Shown piece by piece: positions 51,236 to 57,474 of a DNA stretch of 64,000 nt. The stretch spans positions 9,236-73,235 of the forward strand of contig JAKFCU010000113.1 of NCBI GenBank assembly GCA_036676475.1. Reading direction: 5' to 3'. The stretch is from LC029 sp036676475 (GTDB lineage: Bacteria; Bacillota; Bacilli; Aneurinibacillales; RAOX-1). How positions within the stretch are numbered: position 1 is the stretch's first letter; each line of letters opens with the position of its first letter. The position numbers and the translations under genes were made by a program. The notes under the pieces are model-generated. The model made no database searches, was not told the origin of the DNA, and saw only the letters and a program-made list of their open reading frames with translations.

Positions 51236-51907
51236 TTATGGCTGGATAAATGGCCTTGTCACACCCTCACTTAGTCGATAGGAACGGATCCGCTGATTCC
51301 CAGAGGATGGGTAGAGTATTCTTTTTCGAACCAAATCTGCAAGAATTTTCCTCGCCAATTTGGTACTCCGATCCAACAGCTTGCTAACATCGGTTGGCGT
51401 GATGTCAAGCTCTTTACGCAAGGCTAAACGAATGACCTCCTTTTCCATATAGGAGAGAGGCAGGTGTTCCAATTCGTCCCCTAGCATTTTGCCGATTATT
51501 TGCTGAGTTACTTGCTGGCATCGTAGTGGTTGCTCCATGACTTGATCGTAGGAAAAGCGAATGATCACCCATCCGTCAATCATCAGCTGGTTTTGCCTAT
51601 CCAAATGATCCGAAAACTGCCATCGGCTCACATTTTTCAAATGAGGTCCATAACCGTCTATCTCAAAACAAATTCGTATACCAGGCCGAATATAAGCAAA
51701 ATCCAAATATCTTTTTCTGTCTTTAAAATCATTCACCTCATATTCCGGGTGAAGGTAATGAAAATCGCGAAAGAGCGGCCACCACACCTTTTTCAAGAAC
51801 ATCAATTCGGCCTGGCCATGTCCTTCTTTCAATCTGCGGAGACGCTCCCCATTTCTTATCTGCATATGATGATTCAATAAAGATTGATACTCATCTTCAA
51901 AGCCCAT
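51236..51907 (-). CDS. DUF559-type PD-(D/E)XK nuclease-like protein with C-terminal HTH
   Basis: A 223-residue protein on the opposite strand to its neighbours. Residues about 60-125 have YLDFAY, CFEIDGYGPH and IRFSYDQVM, the pattern of a DUF559/Vsr-like endonuclease core in which D and E are metal ligands. The usual lysine of E-x-K is not obvious (EID). The C-terminal about 80 residues look like a winged helix (DITPTDVSKLLDRSTKLARK). ATG 51907 follows AGGAGG. Possible roles are DNA repair or mobile-element function. It interrupts the spoIID-spoIIQ order. Confidence 0.65.
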   Translation of the reverse strand: MGFEDEYQSLLNHHMQIRNGERLRRLKEGHGQAELMFLKKVWWPLFRDFHYLHPEYEVNDFKDRKRYLDFAYIRPGIRICFEIDGYGPHLKNVSRWQFSDHLDRQNQLMIDGWVIIRFSYDQVMEQPLRCQQVTQQIIGKMLGDELEHLPLSYMEKEVIRLALRKELDITPTDVSKLLDRSTKLARKILADLVRKRILYPSSGNQRIRSYRLSEGVTRPFIQP

Positions 51908-52301
51908 AGTATTCCTCCTATTCTAGCATCATGGTACACAATTTCTATTGTATCAGAAACAGAAGCATTATTGGCAAAAACACTATAGGGGAAGGGGGTA
52001 TCGCGATTGAGTTGGGGGGCGATCCGGCCAGCATGGGATGTGGTGATTGGCGAATAAGGGAAAAAATCACCGCTATTGTAAGAAAACTGGTTAGGTTGAA
52101 GGTGAATAGAGGAAAAAAACTCCGTTAAGCGCTATAAACGGTGGGTAAAAGGGCTTTCATCCATGGATAAGGGAAGTTATTTCCTCTATTTGGGCTCCAC
52201 CAGCACCAAAAATCATAAATAGCGGTCAAAATTTCCGCTATCCCAGATCCCAAGCTAGATCCCCAAGAATCACTGCGTCCGCTCTGTGCCCCAGCCTTTA
52301 G
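51908..52301. other. Gene-less region with degenerate AT/GC-skewed repeats
   Basis: No supported gene. It contains related fragments such as GGGAAAAAATCACCGCTAT (about 52059) and AATAGCGGTCAAAATTTCCG (about 52223), partly inverse to one another. Similar TTTCCGCTA sequence occurs at about 17474. These look like remnants of a dispersed non-coding repeat. Confidence 0.4.
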
Positions 52302-52607
52302 TTAATCTAACTTTACCTTAACCTTCCTGCTAATGCCATCCCACATCACTTCTCCGCCCATTTGCTCAACCACACGAACGGGGACATAAACCCGCCCATC
52401 GACCATCATTACCTCTTCATCGACCTTATTGTCATCCCACTCCAATTGCTGCCCATCGAGATCAATATAGAATTCGGAAGGAAAAGCTTTCTGAACGGCT
52501 TCCACCACCTGAGTAGGAGGAACTCCAACAGATCCGGTTAACAAAGGAAAGAGTCCAATTCCTACACCGACAACAAGAGAAAGTAATAAAATATGAATTT
52601 TTTCCAT
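52302..52607 (-). CDS. Secreted copper-amine-oxidase-N-like (stalk) domain protein
   Basis: A 101-residue protein with an N-terminal hydrophobic signal or anchor (about 4-27, IHILLLSLVVGVGIGLFPLL). The C-terminal half is a copper amine oxidase N-terminal-type repeat: VDGRVYVPVRVVEQMGGEVM followed by WDGISRKVKV. Such domains are wall or stalk modules in Bacillales. ATG 52607 follows GGAGG on the minus strand; a longer frame starts in unlikely sequence. It is upstream of and divergent from spoIIQ. Confidence 0.8.
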   Translation of the reverse strand: MEKIHILLLSLVVGVGIGLFPLLTGSVGVPPTQVVEAVQKAFPSEFYIDLDGQQLEWDDNKVDEEVMMVDGRVYVPVRVVEQMGGEVMWDGISRKVKVKLD

Positions 52608-52701
52608 AATAATTAACCTCCTCGCATACGGCCTGTCCCATTTTCCCCCATTATAAACGGCTATGACTAAAAAGTTTGTCAGAATGGGAGCGATTATTTT
52701 G

Positions 52702-52752
52702 TACTTAGAGATCAAGTATTATACGCATAAGGCTACGCCAGTAGCTTTCTTA
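52702..52752 (+). repeat. Family B repeat, copy 4
   Basis: Starts TACTTAGAGATCAAGTATTA and ends GTAGCTTTCTTA, nearly identical to copy 3. It is preceded by GATTATTTTG, a T-rich stretch like the terminator tails next to copies 1, 2 and 5. Confidence 0.85.
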
Positions 52753-52888
52753 GCAGATAAGAGTTTATAAATTTCTCTGAAGGCTTGGTGTCTGCCAAAT
52801 TTCCATGCATAATTTTTACTCCAATTGCGCACGGTTTATGTTTAAAGCTCCTCAAATCTGGATAGGATGATTGATGAGGTGATGAATA

Positions 52889-53629
52889 ATGAATGGAGAA
52901 CAAAAACAACCCATCCAACCGCCAACAAAATCCAAGTGGCAGGCGTTCTTCAGCAAGAAATGGACATTCCCCGTGCTTTACATGGGAGCAGCAGCACTTA
53001 TCCTAGCTTTCATTATGTGGTATCAGGAGACACGGGATTATACGCTAGATCCGGCAAGCCTGGGACCTGATGTAAGCATAGGGGAACAACAGACGCAAGA
53101 GGAGCCAGCCCAAACAGCTTCGCAAGAGCCAATTGCTGTCCCGGTACAATCTGAGCTAAAAGGCATGGTATGGCCAGTAGCAGAAGGAACCGATGTTGAA
53201 GTGGTCATGAATTTCTACGATGAGAAGGCTGCAGATGATGTAAAAGCCGCTGCCCTCATTCAATACGAGGATTCTTTCTGGCCGCACACGGGTATTGATA
53301 TCGCCAAGAAGGATGGCAGCAGTTTTGATGCCACCGCCGCTCTTCCAGGTAAAGTTTTAAAGGCCGAAAAGGATCCGATGGTAGGATATATCGTGGAGCT
53401 TGAGCATGAAAATGGAATTCAGACCATCTATCATAGCCTGGAGGATATCCAAGTGGCAGAAGGGGATGAAATTGAACAGGGTCAAGTACTTGGTAAAGCC
53501 GGACGTAACCTGTTTGAGAAGAAGCTAGGCATTCACCTGCACTTTGAAGTGAAGGAAAATGGAAAATCCGTTTCTCCTGATCAGTTTCTAAGCGAAGCTA
53601 AACAAAAATCGAATAAGGAAGCTCAATAA
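52889..53629 (+). CDS. spoIIQ: Stage II sporulation protein Q (LytM/M23-domain)
   Basis: A 246-residue forespore membrane protein: one anchor helix (about 27-44), a Q/E/P-rich linker and a LytM domain (about 115-235). The zinc motif residues are present: His133 and Asp137 (HTGID), and His216-Leu-His218 (HLHFEV). In B. subtilis SpoIIQ the motif is incomplete, so this version may still bind metal. It pairs with SpoIIIAH across the intermembrane space during engulfment. The ATG at 52889 follows GAGGTGATG. A sigma-F promoter is expected but not confidently seen. Confidence 0.9.
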   Translation: MNGEQKQPIQPPTKSKWQAFFSKKWTFPVLYMGAAALILAFIMWYQETRDYTLDPASLGPDVSIGEQQTQEEPAQTASQEPIAVPVQSELKGMVWPVAEGTDVEVVMNFYDEKAADDVKAAALIQYEDSFWPHTGIDIAKKDGSSFDATAALPGKVLKAEKDPMVGYIVELEHENGIQTIYHSLEDIQVAEGDEIEQGQVLGKAGRNLFEKKLGIHLHFEVKENGKSVSPDQFLSEAKQKSNKEAQ

Positions 53630-53637
53630 ATTTCAGG

Positions 53638-53665
53638 AGAGATCTGCTTGTGCAGGTCTCTTTTT
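53638..53665 (+). terminator. spoIIQ terminator
   Basis: AGAGATCTGC pairs with GCAGGTCTCT (one wobble) around TTGT, followed by TTTTC. Confidence 0.85.
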
Positions 53666-53782
53666 CTTCGAATATCATATAGAGAAACATCCCCATGCGG
53701 ATCATCCCTTGTGATAAAATCGTCACATTCAAATAGTCCATTAGACCCATTTCGACATTATTTTCCCATGATAAGATAGAGG

Positions 53783-53876
53783 AAGTGTGCATAAAAGCAA
53801 TCTCATTGAAAAATGGGTCGCGCAAAGCTAAAGGGGCTTAGGTAAGAGTCTTCTTACGATGCCAGCCAGCTACCAC
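53783..53876 (+). promoter_or_regulatory. Putative cyclic di-GMP-I (GEMM) riboswitch
   Basis: Core GEMM-I features occur in order. GCAATCT (53797-53803) stands where GGCAAACC is expected. A 6-bp stem CTCATT/AATGGG is capped by a GAAA tetraloop (53802-53817). GCGCAAAGC (53820-53828) corresponds to the conserved ACGCAAAGC. GGGGCTTAGG corresponds to GGCCUAAGG, followed by a GTAAGA/TCTTAC stem. GATGCCAGCCAGCTACC (53858-53874) corresponds to the AUGGUAGCCGGGUUACC closing strand. It ends 6 bp before AGGAGG of the next gene, which suggests control of translation. Several consensus positions deviate, so affinity and class need testing. Confidence 0.65.
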
Positions 53877-53893
53877 AAAGGAGGAATTATAGG

Positions 53894-54055
53894 ATGAGCT
53901 TTTTTACGGGGGTAGGAAAACTAATCGTTCGAAACAGAGGAACGGCGGAGAACACTCGGTTAACATCAAAAGAGAAGACAGCAATTGCGGCAGGATTGGG
54001 GTCTCTATTGGTCATCATCCTAACGAGTACGATTACGTTTCTATTAAGTATGTAA
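53894..54055 (+). CDS. Small membrane protein, 53 aa, under the putative c-di-GMP riboswitch
   Basis: ATG 53894 follows AAAGGAGGAAT. The product has a polar, basic N-terminal half (VGKLIVRNRGTAENTRLTSK) and a single C-terminal hydrophobic helix (about 30-52, TAIAAGLGSLLVIILTSTIT). The architecture is a small single-span protein, possibly tail-anchored. No family is recognised. It lies between spoIIQ and spoIIID, where B. subtilis has unrelated small genes, and it has its own terminator. It may be a c-di-GMP-controlled surface or regulatory peptide (inference). Confidence 0.65.
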   Translation: MSFFTGVGKLIVRNRGTAENTRLTSKEKTAIAAGLGSLLVIILTSTITFLLSM

Positions 54056-54067
54056 TATTGGAATCAA

Positions 54068-54097
54068 AAGTCGGGGGGGATCCCCCGGCTTTTTTTT
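54068..54097 (+). terminator. Terminator of the 53-aa gene
   Basis: AGTCGGGGG pairs with CCCCCGGCT around GGAT, followed by eight T. Family B copy 5 starts inside the T-run. Confidence 0.92.
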
Positions 54098-54146
54098 ACT
54101 TATCAAAAAGTAGTATACGCATAAGGCTACGCTAATAGCTTTCTTA
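54097..54146 (+). repeat. Family B repeat, copy 5
   Basis: TACTTATCAAAAAGTAGTATA, then ACGCATAAGGCTACGCTAAT and AGCTTTCTTA. It is the most diverged full-length copy and its second hairpin is disrupted. Confidence 0.8.
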
Positions 54147-54190
54147 TCTTTATCATACACAGAAAATTCTTGATTATCTGCAGATTTCGC

Positions 54191-54218
54191 GCATATATGC
54201 CTGCTCGCCTCATATAAT
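54191..54218 (+). promoter_or_regulatory. Probable sigma-E promoter of spoIIID
   Basis: GCATATA (54191-54197) and CATATAAT (54211-54218) are separated by 13 bp, close to the sigma-E pattern of an ATATT-like -35 and a CATACAAT-like -10. spoIIID is a classic sigma-E gene, which supports the call. Confidence 0.65.
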
Positions 54219-54252
54219 GTATCAGACTATTCCTAACAGGGAGGCGAGGGGA

Positions 54253-54540
54253 GTGCACGATTACATCAAAGAGCGTACCATCAAGATCGGCCGGTACATA
54301 GTGGAGACGCGCAATACCGTCCGGAAGATTGCCAAGGAATTCGGCGTATCGAAGAGCACTGTGCACAAAGATTTAACCGAACGACTACCCGAAATCAACC
54401 CGGAATTGGCGAATAAAGTGAAAGAAATTTTAGAATACCACAAATCCATCCGCCATCTTCGAGGCGGAGAAGCAACTAAGATCAAGTATAAGCGAAAAGC
54501 AAAAAATCAAAAGAAAGGAGCAACGGAGGAGCTAGCCTAG
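54253..54540 (+). CDS. spoIIID: Stage III sporulation transcriptional regulator SpoIIID
   Basis: A 95-residue DNA-binding protein nearly identical in its core to B. subtilis SpoIIID: HDYIKERTIKIGRYIVET, the HTH RKIAKEFGVSKSTVHKDLTE and SIRHLRGGEATK followed by a basic tail. It modulates the sigma-E regulon in the mother cell. GTG 54253 after GAGGCGAGGGGA gives the family start; a longer frame adds unrelated residues. mbl follows as in B. subtilis. Confidence 0.96.
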   Translation: MHDYIKERTIKIGRYIVETRNTVRKIAKEFGVSKSTVHKDLTERLPEINPELANKVKEILEYHKSIRHLRGGEATKIKYKRKAKNQKKGATEELA

Positions 54541-54672
54541 TCGGGGAAACAAGAAAAATGTCGAAATCAGAAGAGGAATTCCTTGTTCCGCATCGAAGAT
54601 ATATACGTTTGGAGCTATTGATGCGCTATCGCAGCATTTATATAGATGAACTAGTACAGGGAGGACCTATGA

Positions 54673-55674
54673 ATGTTAGGGAAGGATATCGGAATCGATT
54701 TAGGAACGGCTAATGTCTTAATTTTTGTAAAAGGGCGCGGGATTGTGTTGGATGAACCATCAGTGGTTGCTATTGACAGCTATACCAGGAAGGTATTGGC
54801 CGTTGGGAACGAAGCGTATCGCATGGTCGGCCGGACACCGGGGAATATTGTAGCCATTCGACCACTGAGAGATGGGGTCATAGCTGACTTTGAAATTACA
54901 GAAGCGATGCTCAAGCACTTTATCGCCAAGATCGGAGTAAGAAGCTTCTTCGTCCGTCCTCGGATTTTGATTTGCTGCCCGACGAATATTACATCAGTAG
55001 AGCAAAAGGCAATTAGAGAAGCAGCGGAACGCAGCGGAGCAAGAACAGTATACTTAGAAGAGGAGCCGAAGATCGCTGCTATTGGGGCAGGCATGGATAT
55101 TTTTATGCCTAGTGGCAATATGGTTGTAGATATTGGCGGGGGAACGACTGACGTGGCTGTATTGTCCATGGGAGATATCGTTACCGCCTCTTCTATTAAA
55201 ATGGCTGGGGACAAGTTCGATATGGACATCATGCGCTATATCAAGCAAAAGTATAAACTGATGATCGGGGAACGAACAGCAGAAAACATTAAGAAACAGA
55301 TTGGCACGGTTTTCCCCAATGGGCGTCAGGATGAAATGGAAATCCGCGGTCGGGATATGGTGTCGGGACTTCCGCAAACCATTACAGTTCATTCTCATGA
55401 GGTACAAGAAGCCTTGGAGGAATCGGTTTCCCATATTATCATAGCTTCCAAGAATGTACTGGAAAGAACGCCGCCGGAGCTATCTGCTGATATTATTGAT
55501 AAAGGGGTTATGTTAACCGGAGGGGGAGCACACCTACACGGAATGGACAAGCTGTTGGCTGAGGAATTGAAGGTTCCTGTCTTGGTCGCAGACGATCCGA
55601 TGTCCTGCGTGGCCAAAGGGACCGGCATGATGCTGGAAAATTTGGATCGTGGCAAGCGAAAATTATTCATCTAA
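54673..55674 (+). CDS. mbl: Rod-shape-determining protein Mbl (MreB-like actin)
   Basis: A 333-residue bacterial actin with the phosphate loops IGIDLGTANVLIFVKGRGIV and VDIGGGTTDVAVLSMGD and the adenosine motif GVMLTGGGAHLHGMD. It directs the elongation machinery along the membrane. The position after spoIIID and the overall sequence fit Mbl rather than MreB. The ATG at 54673 follows GGGAGGACC. A short out-of-frame reading frame overlaps its start and is discounted. Confidence 0.92.
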   Translation: MLGKDIGIDLGTANVLIFVKGRGIVLDEPSVVAIDSYTRKVLAVGNEAYRMVGRTPGNIVAIRPLRDGVIADFEITEAMLKHFIAKIGVRSFFVRPRILICCPTNITSVEQKAIREAAERSGARTVYLEEEPKIAAIGAGMDIFMPSGNMVVDIGGGTTDVAVLSMGDIVTASSIKMAGDKFDMDIMRYIKQKYKLMIGERTAENIKKQIGTVFPNGRQDEMEIRGRDMVSGLPQTITVHSHEVQEALEESVSHIIIASKNVLERTPPELSADIIDKGVMLTGGGAHLHGMDKLLAEELKVPVLVADDPMSCVAKGTGMMLENLDRGKRKLFI

Positions 55675-55733
55675 AAAAATACGCTCAAAGAGCCGATATT
55701 ATATACATATAATATGAATCATGTACTACCTCC

Positions 55734-55930
55734 ATGATCCATGCCGTCAGTGGAATGCGGGCGGCACAAGTAAAAATGGATAGTATCGGGAATAATGTAG
55801 CTAATACCCATACATTTGGATATAAAAGCCAAGAAGTCAGCTTCAGATCATTTTTAGCAGATCAAGCGAAAGTCAGAGTTCTTTCCTATATCGATCAAAT
55901 GGGCATACCATTAACAATATTTATAGCAGG
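55734..55930 (+). pseudogene. Flagellar basal-body rod protein remnant (flhO/flhP-like N-terminus)
   Basis: The frame reads AVSGMRAAQVKMDSIGNNVA then NTHTFGYKSQEVSF, the highly conserved N-terminal helix of flagellar rod/hook proteins (FlgG/FlhO type), for about 40 residues. It then turns into unrelated sequence (about 55860 onward) and stops at 55935. There is no ribosome site and the true N-terminus is disrupted (an ATG at 55714 is out of frame). flhO and flhP follow mbl in B. subtilis, so this is what remains of that locus. Confidence 0.7.
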
Positions 55931-55945
55931 TAGGTGATGACTTCC

Positions 55946-56191
55946 ATGCAGGAAAATAATGAGTCAGAGGAGTTGTCCCGACCCCGGTTAAGAAGAAAGC
56001 GGGAAAAGCAATCCAGATCTGTTCACCCTGCCTCTAAGGGGATCGCGATCGTGCTCTTGCTTTTTGCTTCTCTTACTGTCGGACTCTTTGTTGGATTTAC
56101 TGTTGTTGGGAATGGAACTGCGCTAGAAGTGTTTGATTTGAATACCTATCAGCATATCTACGACCTGGTATTTAAAACCAATTCCCGATAG
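55946..56191 (+). CDS. EpuA-like small membrane protein (DNA-directed RNA polymerase subunit beta annotation)
   Basis: An 81-residue protein with a basic, E/R-rich N-terminal half (RLRRKREKQSRS), a membrane helix (about 36-58, IAIVLLLFASLTVGLFVGF) and a C-terminal GTALEVFDLNTYQHIYDLV. This is the pattern of the EpuA family, often mislabelled RNA polymerase beta subunit because of a distant fusion in some species. Function unknown. I use ATG 55946 after AGGTAGGTGAT; ATG 55937 or GTG 55934 are alternatives. Confidence 0.7.
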   Translation: MQENNESEELSRPRLRRKREKQSRSVHPASKGIAIVLLLFASLTVGLFVGFTVVGNGTALEVFDLNTYQHIYDLVFKTNSR

Positions 56192-56212
56192 AATTATGAT
56201 ATAATAATGGGA

Positions 56213-56253
56213 AAGAGGGGCTGACCCTTAGCTTTTGAGTCAGCCTCTTTTAT
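56213..56253 (+). terminator. Terminator upstream of fabZ
   Basis: AAGAGG and CTGAC pair with GTCAG and CCTCTT around a long loop, followed by TTTAT. The TGAC...GTCA and CCCTT words resemble the murA terminator region read in reverse. Confidence 0.75.
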
Positions 56254-56376
56254 ATGAACCCTAAAGACAATGCCTTAGGGAGTCATCTATATTGTTGCGT
56301 GGGACAGGTTGAAACATGTAGACAAATGATTCCAATTGAAGGAAAATATGATGCTTTATTTGGAGGGAATGTAAAA

Positions 56377-56805
56377 TTGTTAAATATTGAACAGATCAAG
56401 GAAATTATTCCTCACCGCTATCCTTTTTTGCTTATCGACAAGGTGATCGAGTTAGAACCAGGAAAAAAGGCTGTAGGGATCAAAAACGTGACTATAAATG
56501 AACCATTTTTCCAAGGACATTTTCCTGAATATGCGGTGATGCCAGGAGTTTTGATCGTTGAGGCATTGGCGCAGGTTGGAGCCGTATCAGTTTTAAGCTT
56601 GGAGGAGAATAAAGGGAAATTAGCCTTTTTTGCCGGAATTGACAACTTCCGTTTTAAAGAACAAGTTCGTCCTGGGGACACGCTCGTACTTGAAGTGGAA
56701 ATGACTGCCTTAAGAAGAGGGATTGGGAAAGGGCATGCCATTGCTCGTGTTGGGGATAAAGTGGCTGCTGAGGGAGACTTAATGTTTGCGCTTGGATCCA
56801 AGTGA
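56377..56805 (+). CDS. fabZ: 3-hydroxyacyl-ACP dehydratase FabZ
   Basis: A 142-residue hotdog-fold enzyme with IPHRYPFLLIDKV near the N-terminus and the catalytic His48 and Glu62 in GHFPEYAVMPGVLIVEALAQ. It dehydrates beta-hydroxyacyl-ACP in type II fatty-acid synthesis. TTG 56377 follows GGAGGG at 9 bp and gives the family length; a longer frame from 56254 has no ribosome site. In B. subtilis ywpB (fabZ) also closes the mbl-flhO-flhP cluster. Confidence 0.94.
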   Translation: MLNIEQIKEIIPHRYPFLLIDKVIELEPGKKAVGIKNVTINEPFFQGHFPEYAVMPGVLIVEALAQVGAVSVLSLEENKGKLAFFAGIDNFRFKEQVRPGDTLVLEVEMTALRRGIGKGHAIARVGDKVAAEGDLMFALGSK

Positions 56806-56855
56806 AAATTGGAATGTACTACGTTATAATTTTCCATGAAAACAATGATTACTAA

Positions 56856-56906
56856 ACGGAGGAGTGGTTCCCGATAGGGGTAGCAGTTCCTCCGTGGTTT
56901 TTTCTT
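56856..56906 (+). terminator. fabZ terminator
   Basis: ACGGAGGA pairs with TCCTCCGT around a long loop with internal pairing, followed by GGTTTTTTC. On the minus strand it lies after the DUF3307 gene. Confidence 0.75.
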
Positions 56907-56908
56907 AC

Positions 56909-57238
56909 TCAAATATATTTGTCTATTAAATAGAGTGTAAGCAGATGAAGGACGTTATCATTGATAATATAAAGCCATAAGGCAGGTTTATTTCGATTCA
57001 TCCGGTTTATATACCACGGCACGATGTTGGTCCGATCTTGGATATAGTGAGGAATGTAGACAAGAGCGGCATGAAGCCAATCCCACCAACCTGTAAGCAG
57101 CAGCACGCAGAGAGTCCAAATGGCGACATGGACATGGCAGGCCAACTCTCCTCTTAAGCTTTTTTCTTTTTTATTAAAGGCCATCCAATCATTTTGGAAG
57201 AGATAATCACCTAGTAAATGACCAACAAACCACTCCAA
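56909..57238 (-). CDS. DUF3307 membrane protein
   Basis: A 109-residue protein beginning EWFVGHLLGDYLFQNDWMAF, the DUF3307 signature with conserved His, Asp and Gln, and with about three hydrophobic segments. Function unknown; family members occur in many bacteria and phages. TTG 57238 is chosen because AGGTGGTGG precedes it; TTG 57265 is possible. It converges on fabZ. Confidence 0.75.
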   Translation of the reverse strand: MEWFVGHLLGDYLFQNDWMAFNKKEKSLRGELACHVHVAIWTLCVLLLTGWWDWLHAALVYIPHYIQDRTNIVPWYINRMNRNKPALWLYIINDNVLHLLTLYLIDKYI

Positions 57239-57474
57239 TTTATCCACCACCTGAATTATGATCAACTTAGATATTTAGAACTACTTTCCATGTAGTTTAC
57301 CATTTTTGGTTGGGATTCCATAATCAAATTTTGTTTAAGTTTTAATTGGTCCTATGGTATGTCAAGGAAACTCATGACTTTTCTAAAATTAAATTTTAGC
57401 AGGACTTTATGACCATGCTGTGGAATATTGTTTTTACCATTGGTTGGGTCTGATTTATTCAAAGGGGGAGAATC

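Noticed and set aside
51931..52128. 65-codon plus-strand frame upstream of the nuclease-like gene
   Set aside because: No ribosome site, no recognisable features, and it lies in sequence resembling degenerate non-coding repeats.
47881..54146. Family B copies as a CRISPR array
   Set aside because: The copies are kilobases apart, without regular spacers or cas genes; only copies 2 and 3 are adjacent, with no spacer.
54558..54716. About 52-codon frame overlapping the mbl start
   Set aside because: It lacks a convincing ribosome site and runs out of frame into mbl; the sequence is more likely the mbl leader.
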